From Halorussus salinisoli (lineage in GTDB: Archaea > Halobacteriota > Halobacteria > Halobacteriales > Haladaptataceae): 64,000 nt of DNA. Position 1 is the first letter of the stretch; every line of letters starts with the position of its first letter. A program made the translations under genes and the position numbers. The notes under the pieces were generated by a model, which had not been told where the DNA came from, ran no database searches, and saw nothing but the letters and a program-made list of their open reading frames with translations. Of the stretch, positions 49,663-57,978 are shown one piece after another. The stretch lies in the NCBI GenBank assembly GCA_005239435.1, contig SZNP01000001.1, positions 186,001 through 250,000 on the forward strand. The letters are read 5' to 3'.

Positions 49663-50796
49663 ATGGCAGACGACCCCGAGGAGGGGATGCTCTCGTGGGA
49701 CGAGTCCGTGTTCCGGGACGAACACGTCTTCGAAATCGACTACGTTCCAGAGACCTTCGCCCACCGTGAGAGCGAGATGCGGAGCCTGAAGTACGCGCTC
49801 CGCCCTGCCGCGCGGGGTTCTCGCCCCCTGAACGTCATCGCCCGCGGCCCGCCGGGGACCGGCAAGACCACGGCGGTCCAGAAGGTGTTCGGGGAGTTGG
49901 GTGCCCAGACCGACGTGCGGACCGTCCGCGTCAACTGTCAGGTCGACTCGACGCGCTACTCGGTGTTCTCCCGCGTCTTCGAGGGTATCTTCGAGTACGA
50001 ACCGCCGTCGTCGGGCATCTCGTTCAAGAAGCTCTTCCGCCAGATCACCGAGAAACTGGTCGAAGAGGACGAGGTGCTCGTCGTCGCGCTGGACGACGTG
50101 AACTACCTCTTCTACGAGGGCGAGGCCTCCGACACGCTCTACTCGCTCCTCCGGGCGCACGAGGCCCACTCCGGCGCGAAGATCGGCGTCATCGTGGTCT
50201 CCTCGGACCTGAACTTGGACGTAATCGAGGACCTCGACGGCCGCGTCCAGAGTGTCTTCCGGCCCGAGGAGGTCTACTTCCCCGTCTACGACCGCGAGGA
50301 AATCGCGGACATCCTCCAGGAGCGCGTGGACCGCGGATTCCACGAGGGAGTCATCTCGACCGAAGTCCTCGACGAGGTGGCCGAGCTCACGGCCGAGAGC
50401 GGCGACCTCCGGGTCGGTATCGACCTACTCCGGCGCGCGGGCCTCAACGCCGAGATGCGCGCCAGTCGGACCGTCAACACCGAGGACGTAGAGGCGGCCT
50501 ACGAGAAGTCGAAGTACGTCCACCTCAGCCATAGTTTGCAGGCGCTCTCGGACAGCGAAATCGAACTGCTCGAAGTCATCGCCCAGCACGACGGCGAGCG
50601 CGCTGGCGACGTCTACGACGCCTTCCACGACCAGACCGGCCTGGGCTACACGCGCTACTCCGAGATAATCAACAAACTCGACCAACTCGACATCATCGAC
50701 GCGACTTACACCAACGTCGAGGGCCGCGGGCGCTCGCGGCAACTCTCCTTGCGGTACGAACCCGAGGCCGTGCTGAATCGGCTAGAAGGGAGCTAG
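49663..50796 (+). CDS. orc: Orc1/Cdc6-family replication protein (paralogue)
   Basis: The 377-residue AAA+ protein has Walker A GPPGTGKTT (62-70), Walker B VVALDDVNYL and sensor-2 GDLRVGIDLLRRAG. A C-terminal winged-helix domain carries SEIINKLDQLDIID. Orc1/Cdc6 proteins bind origins and load MCM. The sensor-2 differs from the canonical GDARxALDLLR and no origin boxes are visible beside it, so it may be a non-origin paralogue. ATG 49663 is preferred; a GTG three codons upstream is possible. Confidence 0.92.
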   Translation: MADDPEEGMLSWDESVFRDEHVFEIDYVPETFAHRESEMRSLKYALRPAARGSRPLNVIARGPPGTGKTTAVQKVFGELGAQTDVRTVRVNCQVDSTRYSVFSRVFEGIFEYEPPSSGISFKKLFRQITEKLVEEDEVLVVALDDVNYLFYEGEASDTLYSLLRAHEAHSGAKIGVIVVSSDLNLDVIEDLDGRVQSVFRPEEVYFPVYDREEIADILQERVDRGFHEGVISTEVLDEVAELTAESGDLRVGIDLLRRAGLNAEMRASRTVNTEDVEAAYEKSKYVHLSHSLQALSDSEIELLEVIAQHDGERAGDVYDAFHDQTGLGYTRYSEIINKLDQLDIIDATYTNVEGRGRSRQLSLRYEPEAVLNRLEGS

Positions 50797-50815
50797 GCCG
50801 GAGCTTCGGCCCGAC

Positions 50816-51787
50816 TCAGACTCGCTGGCCGAGGACCTGCGTCAACTCCGAGAGCGTCCCGCTGGTCTCGAAGTTGGAGACGACGGTCTCTCCGCCCTCA
50901 GAGACGTTGGCGAGCGATAGGTCGAAGCGAGCGTTCTGGACTGCCTCGCTCGTGTTGGCGACGGTGACGCCCGAGTCGGCCGCGGCCGACCGAATCGCCG
51001 AGAGACTCAGCGACCCCTCGCTGGCCAACTCGCGGAGTTGCGAGGCGAACTCGACGTGGGCCGCGGGTATCGTCTCCGGCGGCCGGAGGGTCGTCGTCAT
51101 CTCCTCGAAGTCGAACGACCGGCCCGAGACGGTCGCGCTCCCGCCGGGCGAACTGATGGCGACCGCCGCGTCTTCGCGCTGCATCACCACGTCGTTGGCG
51201 GTGAACTCGGCGTCGCCGCGCTGGATGGTCAGTCGACTCCACTCCGAGGGTCCGAGTGCGGCGGCCTCCGACAGCGACGCGCCGTCCTGCACCAGTTCCT
51301 GACTCCCCTCCGGAACGACACTATCGACGGTTCCGGTGGCCGTTATCTGGTCGGCCACGAGTTGGCCGTCGGCTTCCACCGACTCGACGAACAGGCGAAC
51401 CGGCGCGTCCGGACTCACGTCCGCTTCCGCGAGCGCGGTCAGGAGCGGCGATAGCGACTCGTTTCCGACGGACTCCACCATCCCCGAGCGAACGGCGGCG
51501 TAGGTCTCGGCGTCCACGTCGTCGGCGGCCACGTACGCCTGCCCGATCGACAGCGAGCGACTCGCGTCTTCCATCGACCAGTCGCTCACCTGGAATCGCA
51601 TGGTGCCCTCTTCGAACGCGAAGGTGGCTTGGCCGATGGAGGCGGTGACGCTGCCGAGATTCACGGACACGTCTTCTACCTGTAACGGTTCGGTCTCTTG
51701 TGCGGATGCGTCGGCCGCCACGCCCGTGACCCCTCCGAGCGAGAACGCCGCGGTTGCGAGCATCGCGCCGAATTGACGCCGTTTCAT
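50816..51787 (-). CDS. Tat-exported haloarchaeal protein
   Basis: The 323-residue protein starts MKRRQFGAMLATAAFSLGGV, a twin-arginine signal with likely cleavage after ADASA near residue 31. The mature domain is beta-rich and acidic, without a cysteine or lipobox, so it is secreted or wall-bound. Segments such as LFVESVEADGQLVADQI recall a repetitive beta-sandwich. It converges on orc. No family is recognised. Confidence 0.78.
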   Translation of the reverse strand: MKRRQFGAMLATAAFSLGGVTGVAADASAQETEPLQVEDVSVNLGSVTASIGQATFAFEEGTMRFQVSDWSMEDASRSLSIGQAYVAADDVDAETYAAVRSGMVESVGNESLSPLLTALAEADVSPDAPVRLFVESVEADGQLVADQITATGTVDSVVPEGSQELVQDGASLSEAAALGPSEWSRLTIQRGDAEFTANDVVMQREDAAVAISSPGGSATVSGRSFDFEEMTTTLRPPETIPAAHVEFASQLRELASEGSLSLSAIRSAAADSGVTVANTSEAVQNARFDLSLANVSEGGETVVSNFETSGTLSELTQVLGQRV

Positions 51788-52081
51788 GTCTCTCACGCCG
51801 GAGTGCTATTCCGGTCACTAAAATAAATTAGCTATACTGTTTGAACCGTTCGGCGGAATAAGCCGCTTTTTCCGCGTCGATAATCCGCGTGACTCTAGAC
51901 CACGCTCCGGTCTCGACGATTTTCGGGAATGCTGGCGCACTCGGTCGATAACCGGCTGTTACAGTAAGCCGTCTGTCGTTAGGCAGGCCGTGAGTTGCTC
52001 CGGCACGCGACGTGACTCGTCGAACGTGACCGAAACGCGAGTCGGCGCTCCTTGGTTCGGGACGCTCGGTCGTTCGCGGTC

Positions 52082-52390
52082 TCAGTCGTCGGACGCCGAT
52101 TCGCCTTCTATCGGGTCGTCCCGGCGCTCGCCGGTCTGGAGGACGAAGGTGCGCTCGGGCGGCGGTGCGGCCCGGAGTTCGACGGTCTTGGCGAGGTAGT
52201 AGTACTTCCGATTACCGCGCTCGTAGTAGGCGACCAGACCCGCGTCCTCCATCTTCGAGAGGTGGTGGACCGCGCTTTTACCGTCCATGCCGACTGTCTC
52301 GGCGAGTTGAGTGACGTACTGGGGTTCGCGCGAGAGTTCTCGGATAATCTCGATGCGCGCTTTGCTCCCGAGGAGTTCGATGAGCGACAC
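52082..52390 (-). CDS. ArsR-like winged-helix regulator
   Basis: The 102-residue protein has the helix-turn-helix SLIELLGSKARIEIIRELSR, a recognition helix in KSAVHHLSKMEDAGL, and the wing YYERGNRKYYYLAKT. The C-terminal 30 residues are short and acidic. No metal cysteines are present, so it is more likely a general haloarchaeal HTH regulator. It is divergent from the amphi-Trp gene, with 98 bp between starts. Confidence 0.88.
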   Translation of the reverse strand: MSLIELLGSKARIEIIRELSREPQYVTQLAETVGMDGKSAVHHLSKMEDAGLVAYYERGNRKYYYLAKTVELRAAPPPERTFVLQTGERRDDPIEGESASDD

Positions 52391-52488
52391 GATAGGGCGA
52401 GTACGACCTCTCGAACAAAAAGCGAACGGGCGGTCTCACGGTCGCGTAGCCGGGTCATATTAGACGCGTCGAACCGTACACCGACGAC

Positions 52489-52791
52489 ATGGGGGACCGG
52501 GTCAACTTGCCCGACGACAGAGACAGACAACGAACCACCGTGACCGACGGCTTCTTCGAGCGCGAAATTCACCTCTCTCGACAGGCCACCGCCACGTTCC
52601 TCCGGGACCTGGCCGACCAGATCGAGAACGACACCAGCCTCACGCTCTCCTCGCAGGAGTGGGAGATTCCCTTCGAGTACCGCGAACCCGTCGAGGTCGA
52701 AGTCGAGTTCGCTGGCGGGCGCGAGGCCGAGCTGGAGGTCGAGTTCGAGTTCACGGAACCCCGCGGCGGTGACGAACTCAGCGTGGAGTGA
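52489..52791 (+). CDS. amphi-Trp domain protein
   Basis: The 100-residue protein has the amphi-Trp pattern: LSRQATATFLRDLADQIEND then SQEWEIPFEYREPVEVEVEF. Helix and strands alternate with a conserved Trp in the strand. Its C-terminus is acidic. Amphi-Trp domains are small and their role is unknown. It lies divergent to the HTH regulator, which may control it. Confidence 0.75.
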   Translation: MGDRVNLPDDRDRQRTTVTDGFFEREIHLSRQATATFLRDLADQIENDTSLTLSSQEWEIPFEYREPVEVEVEFAGGREAELEVEFEFTEPRGGDELSVE

Positions 52792-53041
52792 CGGCGAAGC
52801 GTTCGGACGAGTCCGACAGACCCGTCCAGTTCGGTCGGTAGCTACGCCGAAGAAGAATTCGAGGCAGTCGACTACGGTGTTCGAGACAGTCAGTTACGAG
52901 TGTTCGTCGCAATCGAGTAGCTACTTCCTGGGCCCCGGAGTCCCGCTCCGCCCCGCACCGCAACCGCGGGCCTCACGCCTCCCCTCCTGCGTTGCTCGCG
53001 CGCGCCGAGGTGATGATATAAACTGGTTCTGAGGCGACGTT
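52792..53041. other. intergenic region with repeat D
   Basis: The 250-bp convergent gap contains repeat copy D (about 52917-53010) and an AT patch gatgatataaac just before the permease stop. No gene is seen. Confidence 0.45.
52917..53010 (+). repeat. dispersed intergenic repeat, copy D
   Basis: Starts gtagctacttcctgggcccc, followed by ggagtcccgctccgc, then ccgcaccgcaaccgcgggcc and ctcctgcgttgctcgcgc. It is the shortest complete-looking copy, lacking the expanded ccgtaccgc tract of copy C. Confidence 0.6.
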
Positions 53042-54289
53042 TCACTCGTACCGGAGGGCGTCGATGGGGTCGGTCTTCGCGGCGCTCCACGCCGGGTAGA
53101 GGCCCGCGACGACGCCGACGAGGATACCCACGACGACCGCGATGGCGAACCACTCGAAGGGCAGGACGAGGCTCAGGCCGATGTACTGGGCGGCCGCGTA
53201 AGCCCCGCCGATTCCGGCCGGGATGCCCAGAATCGCGCCGAAGGCTCCGAGCAGGACCGCCTCCAGCAGGAACAACTGAAGCACGTCGCGGTTCTGTGCG
53301 CCGACGGCTTTCATGATGCCGATTTCCTTGGTGCGCTCGGTGACCGAGACCAACATGATGTTGGCGATGCCGATGGACCCGACGACGAGCGAGATGACCG
53401 CGATGCCGGTCACGAAGTTGGTGAGGGTGTTCAGCAGTTCCTTGAGTTGGTCCACGAGGTCCTGGTCGGTCTCGACCGAGAAGGCGTAACTCTCGGGGAC
53501 GAGTCGGGCCGCGTCCGACCGATTCGTGAGATACGCCTCCACCTCGGTCTTGGCGTCGGGCACCGCGGCGAAGTCCTCGGCCACGACCGTGACGGTCGGG
53601 TAGACGCGTTGGCTCTCGCCGGTCGTCGGACTCTCGATGGTCGTCCGATAGAACGGGTCGGTCGGGACGAAGACGAGGGGTTCGGACCCACCGCCGAGTC
53701 CCTCGAAGGCCCCGCCGGACGCCGAGGCGTTGAGCAGGCCGACGACCTCGGCTTCGACCGACTCCCCGGACGCGAGTCGGAGCGTGACGTTCCCGCCGAC
53801 CGAGAGCGCCGGGTCGAACAACTGGGCGGCCTGCTCGTTCAGTACGACCTCACGCCGGCCCTCCCGGAAGGACCGACCCGTCGAGAACTCGCCCGACTCG
53901 AAGTTGGACGGCGAGGTGGCGACGACCTGTCGCTGGGCGACCGTCTCGCCGCCCGCCGAGATGGCCGCGGTGGGTACCACCCCCCGCGGAACGACCGACT
54001 CGACCCCCGAGAGATTCCGGAGTCGGTCCAAGTCGTGAGTCGTGAACACCGGTTGCGCGCCCGCGCCCGGCCCGCCGTTCTCGCCCTCGGGTCCGGCCCA
54101 GACGTAGACGTTAGGCGTACGGTCGGCACCGACCTGTCCGAGTACGTCGGCCCGGAGGCTGGCTCCGAGCGTGACGAACGTGATGACGGCCGCGACGCCG
54201 ATGACGACTCCGAGCGTCGTCAGCGCCGAGCGAAGTTTGTGGCCCCAGATAGAGCGCAGGCTGAGGCGCAGGCTCTCTGCGAACTCCAT
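53042..54289 (-). CDS. MacB-type ABC transporter permease
   Basis: The 415-residue protein has an N-terminal helix (LRSALTTLGVVIGVAAVITFV), a large external MacB-PCD-like domain (GADRTPNVYVWAGPEGENGG onward) and three C-terminal FtsX helices (IAVISLVVGSIGIANIMLVSVTE). Such permeases use ATP to export peptides, lipids or drugs or to transmit mechanical signals. Its start codon overlaps the ATPase stop by one base (TGATG). Confidence 0.93.
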   Translation of the reverse strand: MEFAESLRLSLRSIWGHKLRSALTTLGVVIGVAAVITFVTLGASLRADVLGQVGADRTPNVYVWAGPEGENGGPGAGAQPVFTTHDLDRLRNLSGVESVVPRGVVPTAAISAGGETVAQRQVVATSPSNFESGEFSTGRSFREGRREVVLNEQAAQLFDPALSVGGNVTLRLASGESVEAEVVGLLNASASGGAFEGLGGGSEPLVFVPTDPFYRTTIESPTTGESQRVYPTVTVVAEDFAAVPDAKTEVEAYLTNRSDAARLVPESYAFSVETDQDLVDQLKELLNTLTNFVTGIAVISLVVGSIGIANIMLVSVTERTKEIGIMKAVGAQNRDVLQLFLLEAVLLGAFGAILGIPAGIGGAYAAAQYIGLSLVLPFEWFAIAVVVGILVGVVAGLYPAWSAAKTDPIDALRYE

Positions 54290-55062
54290 CAGGGTAGGTC
54301 GGTCTCGACGCGCCGCGGCGACTCTATCTCCTCTATCTTCTCGACGGTGCCGTCGAGGACGTGAATCACGCGCTGGGCGTGTTCCGCGATGGGACGCTCG
54401 TGGGTCACCATCAGAATCGTGTTGCCCTCGTCGTGGAGTCGCTGGAACAGGCCCATGATCTGCTCGCCCGTCTCCTGGTCGAGATTACCAGTCGGCTCGT
54501 CGGCCAGGATGATGGCGGGGTCGGCCGCCAGCGCGCGGGCGATGGCGACTCGCTGGCGCTGGCCGCCCGAGAGTTCGTTCGGCCGGTGGTCGCCGCGGTC
54601 ACCGAGGCCGACCTGCGAGAGAAGGTCTTCGGCGCGGTCGATGCGCTCGCTCTTGCTCACTCCCTGAAAGACCAGCGGGAGCGCGACGTTCTCGGCCGCG
54701 GTGAGTTTCGGCATGAGGTTGAACGTCTGGAAGACGAATCCGATCTCCTCGCCGCGGGCCGTCGTGCGCTCGCGCTGGGAGATGGACGACACCTCGCGGC
54801 CGTTGACCCACACCTCGCCCTCGGTGGGCGTGTCGAGGCAACCGATGAGGTTCAGCAGCGTACTCTTTCCGGAACCGCTCGGACCCATCACCGCGGTGTA
54901 CGATCCTCGCGGGATGGAGAGGTCTACCCCGTCGAGGGCGTGGACGGGTTCGCCGAGGTAGTAGGTCTTCCGCACGTCTCGGAGTGCCACGGCCTCGTCC
55001 TCCTTCGAATCTCCCTGTCCGGTCCCCGCGTCGGACTCGGTGTCCGAGTCGCTGGCAGCCAT
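54289..55062 (-). CDS. MacB-type ABC transporter ATP-binding protein
   Basis: The 257-residue ATPase has Walker [10 protein letters not shown] (60-68), the signature [17 protein letters not shown], Walker [13 protein letters not shown] and the switch MVTHERPI. It matches LolD/MacB-type ATPases. ATG 55062 begins a hydrophilic acidic extension of 25 residues, usual in haloarchaea. It is co-transcribed with the permease. Confidence 0.95.
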   Translation of the reverse strand: MAASDSDTESDAGTGQGDSKEDEAVALRDVRKTYYLGEPVHALDGVDLSIPRGSYTAVMGPSGSGKSTLLNLIGCLDTPTEGEVWVNGREVSSISQRERTTARGEEIGFVFQTFNLMPKLTAAENVALPLVFQGVSKSERIDRAEDLLSQVGLGDRGDHRPNELSGGQRQRVAIARALAADPAIILADEPTGNLDQETGEQIMGLFQRLHDEGNTILMVTHERPIAEHAQRVIHVLDGTVEKIEEIESPRRVETDLP

Positions 55063-55174
55063 TGTCTCGAGTGATACGGGAGCGAGTGGCAAAACACTAG
55101 CGCCCGTTCCGGGGGAAACGTCCCGTTGCCGTCGTTCGACCAGACTTTTCACGCCGGAAATCCGAAGTAGCGGT

Positions 55175-55861
55175 ATGAAGACGACCGACGGAAGCGAGGC
55201 CGAAAAGCGAGCGGCGGGCGAGAGCGCGGCCGAGGCGGTCGAAGACGGCACGGTGGTCGGTCTCGGCACCGGTTCGACCGCGGCCCACGCGATTCGGGCA
55301 ATCGGTCGGAAGGTCGATAGCGGTCTCGACGTACGCGGGATTCCGACCTCGTTCCAGTCGCGGGAACTCGCCAGAGAGGCCGCGATTCCCCTCACGAGTC
55401 TGGACGAAGCGGACGCGGTCCACCTCGCCATCGACGGGGCCGACCAGTTCTCCGGCCCGCATCTGGTGAAGGGCGGCGGCGCGGCCCACGCCCGAGAGAA
55501 GATAGTGGACGCGGCCGCGAACCGCCTGCTCGTGGTCGCCGACCCGAGCAAGGCCGTGGGACAACTCGACCACTCGATTCCGGTCGAGGTCCTGCCGGAC
55601 GCCAGGACGACCGTGGCCGACGACGTGCGGGCGCTGGGCGGGTCGCCCACCCTCCGGTCGGCCGAGCGCAAGGACGGTCCCGTCGTGACCGACAACGGCA
55701 ACCTCGTGCTAGATTGCGACTTCGGCGACATCGCCAACCCCGCGCAACTCGCCGTCGACCTCTCCGAACTTCCCGGTGCGGTCGAACACGGCCTCTTCGT
55801 CGGGATGGCCGACGAAATCCACGTCGGTACCGACGACGGAGTTACCGTCGAGCGATTCTGA
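55175..55861 (+). CDS. rpiA: ribose-5-phosphate isomerase A
   Basis: The 228-residue enzyme has the family motifs [12 protein letters not shown] (29-40), [20 protein letters not shown] and [13 protein letters not shown] near the end. It interconverts ribose-5-phosphate and ribulose-5-phosphate for nucleotide synthesis. ATG 55175 gives the family's start. It is divergent from the ABC ATPase and is followed by a strong hairpin. Confidence 0.96.
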   Translation: MKTTDGSEAEKRAAGESAAEAVEDGTVVGLGTGSTAAHAIRAIGRKVDSGLDVRGIPTSFQSRELAREAAIPLTSLDEADAVHLAIDGADQFSGPHLVKGGGAAHAREKIVDAAANRLLVVADPSKAVGQLDHSIPVEVLPDARTTVADDVRALGGSPTLRSAERKDGPVVTDNGNLVLDCDFGDIANPAQLAVDLSELPGAVEHGLFVGMADEIHVGTDDGVTVERF

Positions 55862-56164
55862 ACTCCGCAGAAATCCCGGTCGCGTGACCGCGACCGGGCG
55901 GGGCTTTCTAAACTAATACTGTTTCTACCGGTTCTGCAGTGTGTAGCGAGTGGGCGGTGACTCTCGAAAGACGCTCACCCTCACTCCGATTTTCCCGACT
56001 CCGACGTCTACCGGGCCGACGATACCGAACGGAAACGTGAACATCGTCTAAACAAATACGTGGTAGTCTCAAACATAGCTATAAAATGCTATATCGCCGC
56101 GGAGAGAACGAGCCACCGGCTACGTCGGTGAGTACGCGATAAAAGGAACGGAATGGTTCTCAGT
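55862..56164. other. intergenic region after rpiA
   Basis: About 300 bp between convergent rpiA and the DUF1931 gene. It begins with the rpiA hairpin, then aactaatactgtttc. AT-rich sequence (aacatagctataaaatgctata) lies near 56072-56093. No gene is seen. Confidence 0.45.
55875..55898 (+). terminator. hairpin terminator of rpiA
   Basis: cccggtcgcg and cgcgaccggg form a perfect 10-bp stem with a TGAC loop, 13 bases after the rpiA stop, followed by a short gggctttcta tail. This is the strongest terminator-like hairpin in the window. Confidence 0.65.
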
Positions 56165-56332
56165 TTAAAGGTCGCGGGGCTGGACGGTCTTTCGGTCGTT
56201 GGCCTCGGCGCGGCGGGCCGCCTCGTCGAGGAGTTCGTCGACGCGCTCGTCGAGGGCGTCGTAGAAGTCCGACGCCACGTTCTTGTTGTCCAGTGCGTCC
56301 TTGACAGCGGCTTTGACGATGAGGTCTGCCAT
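56165..56332 (-). CDS. DUF1931 small histone-fold protein
   Basis: The 55-residue protein is a single histone fold-type helix set of the DUF1931 family: MADLIVKAAVKDALDNKNVA, SDFYDALDERVDELLDEAARR and EANDRKTVQPRDL. The last segment matches the RKTV-P loop of archaeal histone-like proteins. It is acidic apart from a few Lys/Arg residues. It may bind DNA or proteins as a dimer, unproven. Confidence 0.88.
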   Translation of the reverse strand: MADLIVKAAVKDALDNKNVASDFYDALDERVDELLDEAARRAEANDRKTVQPRDL

Positions 56333-56430
56333 ACGACCCTTTCTTTCCTGCCACCCCTAATAAAGCTTCCCAAATTTATGCACGAACGGGCCCGTGTCGG
56401 TCAGTTCCCGGTTATCTATCATGGGTGCCA

Positions 56431-56443
56431 AAAAGTATAAATA
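56431..56443 (+). promoter_or_regulatory. TATA-like element upstream of larB
   Basis: aaagtataaatac lies about 75 bp upstream of the larB ATG. If it is the promoter the transcript would have a leader of roughly 45-50 nt. Confidence 0.4.
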
Positions 56444-56513
56444 CAAGGCGGTTGTGTAGCCGCCGCTCGACGGGGTCGGTGGATAGGAGTACGTAGAGCG
56501 CCCAGAGTCGGAC

Positions 56514-57296
56514 ATGCGTGAACTACTCGAAGCGGTCGCCGCCGGAGACGTGAGTCCGACGGAGGCCGAGGCTCGACTCGCGGGGTACGCGACCGGTGAC
56601 GCTGGACGGTTCGATGCGGCCAGAGAGACCCGGAGAGGCGTTCCCGAGGCGATTCTGGGCGACGGCAAGACGCCCGAGGAGGTGGCGTCGCTGGCCGACA
56701 CCGCGGTCGAGACCACCGGCCGTGCCATCGTCACCCGCACCGACGACGACCAGCGCCGCGCCGTCCGCCAGCGACTGGCCGACGACCATCCCGACGCCGA
56801 GGTGTCGGTCCACGACCGGGCGCGCGTCGTCGTCGCCCGCGCCGCGGGGTTCGAGCCGCCGGACCTCGACGCGACCGTCGGCGTCGTCACGGCCGGAACG
56901 AGCGACGCGGTTCCGGCGGGCGAGGCCGCGGTCCTCGCGGAGGAGATGGGCGCGACCGTTGAGCGAATCAAGGACGTGGGAGTCGCGGCGCTGACCCGCA
57001 TCGTAGACCAACTCGACAGTCTCCGAGACGCCGACGTGCTGGTCGTCGCCGCGGGACGAGAGGGCGCGCTCCCGACCGTGGTCGCTGGACTCGTGAACAC
57101 TCCGGTCATCGGTCTGCCGGTCTCGACCGGCTACGGCTACGGCGGGGAGGGCGAGGCCGCGCTGGCCGGGATGCTCCAGTCCTGCTCGGTGCTGTCGGTC
57201 GTGAACGTGGACGCGGGGTTCGTCGCGGGCGCACAGGCGGGACTCGTCGCCAGGGCCATCGACGGCGGGACGAACGACGGAAGTCCGTCCGAGTAG
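56514..57296 (+). CDS. larB: LarB, nickel-pincer cofactor biosynthesis carboxylase
   Basis: The 260-residue protein matches LarB. It has an N-terminal helical part (MRELLEAVAAGDVSPTEAE), then a PurE-like domain with VGVVTAGTSDAVPAGEAAV, VVAAGREGALPTVVAGLV and GLPVSTGYGYGGEGEAALAG (quoted in pieces). LarB carboxylates and hydrolyses nicotinic acid adenine dinucleotide to begin nickel-pincer nucleotide synthesis. larE lies 11 kb upstream; larC is not visible in the window. Confidence 0.93.
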   Translation: MRELLEAVAAGDVSPTEAEARLAGYATGDAGRFDAARETRRGVPEAILGDGKTPEEVASLADTAVETTGRAIVTRTDDDQRRAVRQRLADDHPDAEVSVHDRARVVVARAAGFEPPDLDATVGVVTAGTSDAVPAGEAAVLAEEMGATVERIKDVGVAALTRIVDQLDSLRDADVLVVAAGREGALPTVVAGLVNTPVIGLPVSTGYGYGGEGEAALAGMLQSCSVLSVVNVDAGFVAGAQAGLVARAIDGGTNDGSPSE

Positions 57297-57403
57297 AGCC
57301 GACCGAACCCGTCTTTCCGAGACGCGAGGGTCGGTTCCGACTGGCGGAGTTCGTCGGGACCTCCGTCGCGCTGGTCCGATTATCGAAAACGTTCTTTGCG
57401 TTT

Positions 57404-57439
57404 CCAAAAAAGAGACTCACAACCGGGAAGCATTTTTGG
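57404..57439. promoter_or_regulatory. interrupted inverted repeat upstream of the DUF7563 gene
   Basis: CCAAAAA (57404-57410) and TTTTTGG (57433-57439) are perfect 7-bp arms separated by 22 bp, in an AT-rich region 55-90 bp before the ATG. The arrangement could bind a regulator near the promoter. Confidence 0.4.
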
Positions 57440-57463
57440 TGTTGTAGAACAAAGATTTGGACA

Positions 57464-57482
57464 CTGGCAGTGACCCTGCCAG
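57464..57482 (+). promoter_or_regulatory. stem-loop in the 5' leader of the DUF7563 gene
   Basis: CTGGCAG-TGACC-CTGCCAG is a perfect 7-bp stem with a 5-base loop, ending 10 bp before the ATG. Because most transcripts here seem leaderless, a leader hairpin this close to the start is unusual and may regulate translation or stability. Confidence 0.55.
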
Positions 57483-57492
57483 ATGAAACCCA

Positions 57493-57648
57493 ATGCCAAA
57501 GTGTGACCACTGCGGCGCGCACGTCTCCGAACGATTCGCACGAGTATTCGCCGACGAAGACGGCCGCGTCCACGCATGCGTGTCGTGTTCGGCGAACGCC
57601 GGAATCGCGGAAGTCGCGCGCCAACGCGCCAGAGAGGCACGAGTATAG
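57493..57648 (+). CDS. DUF7563 zinc-finger microprotein (51 aa)
   Basis: The 51-residue protein starts MPKCDHCGAHVSERFARVF, with the second Cys pair in HACVSCSANAG, giving a four-Cys zinc site, followed by a short Arg-rich helix. It fits the DUF7563 family of haloarchaeal microproteins. Its upstream region contains an inverted repeat and a leader hairpin. The function is unknown. Confidence 0.82.
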   Translation: MPKCDHCGAHVSERFARVFADEDGRVHACVSCSANAGIAEVARQRAREARV

Positions 57649-57705
57649 CCCGCCGAACGCGCGGGAACCAAAAAGATAAGAACCACCACGCGAAGCCTGT
57701 AAGGC

Positions 57706-57960
57706 GTGTCGGTCCACTGGGTCTACATTATCGAGTGCGACGACGGCAGTTTGTACACGGGCTACACCACCGACGTAGAGCGGCGCGTCCGCGAACACGA
57801 CCGCGGCGAGGGCGCGAAGTACACCCGGGGCCGGACGCCGGTCGAACTCGTCTACACCGAGCAGTTCGAGTCGAAGTCGGCGGCGATGTCCCGCGAGTAC
57901 GAACTCAAGCAACTGTCGCGGGCCGAGAAAGAGCGGTTGGTCGAAGGCGGCGAAGCGTAA
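57706..57960 (+). CDS. GIY-YIG nuclease-fold protein
   Basis: The 84-residue protein has the GIY-YIG pattern WVYIIECDDGSLYTGYTT with the catalytic Arg in VERRVREHDRG and the Glu in LVYTEQF. It is a stand-alone UvrC-like domain (YhbQ/UPF0213 type). It starts with GTG (MSVHWVYII). The cellular role is unknown; nuclease activity is plausible but unproven. Confidence 0.9.
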   Translation: MSVHWVYIIECDDGSLYTGYTTDVERRVREHDRGEGAKYTRGRTPVELVYTEQFESKSAAMSREYELKQLSRAEKERLVEGGEA

Positions 57961-57978
57961 GTCACTCCGTCGTGACGG

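Noticed and set aside
56418..56457. Short 12-codon frame MGAKKYKYKAVV upstream of larB
   Set aside because: Too short, and overlaps the likely larB promoter.
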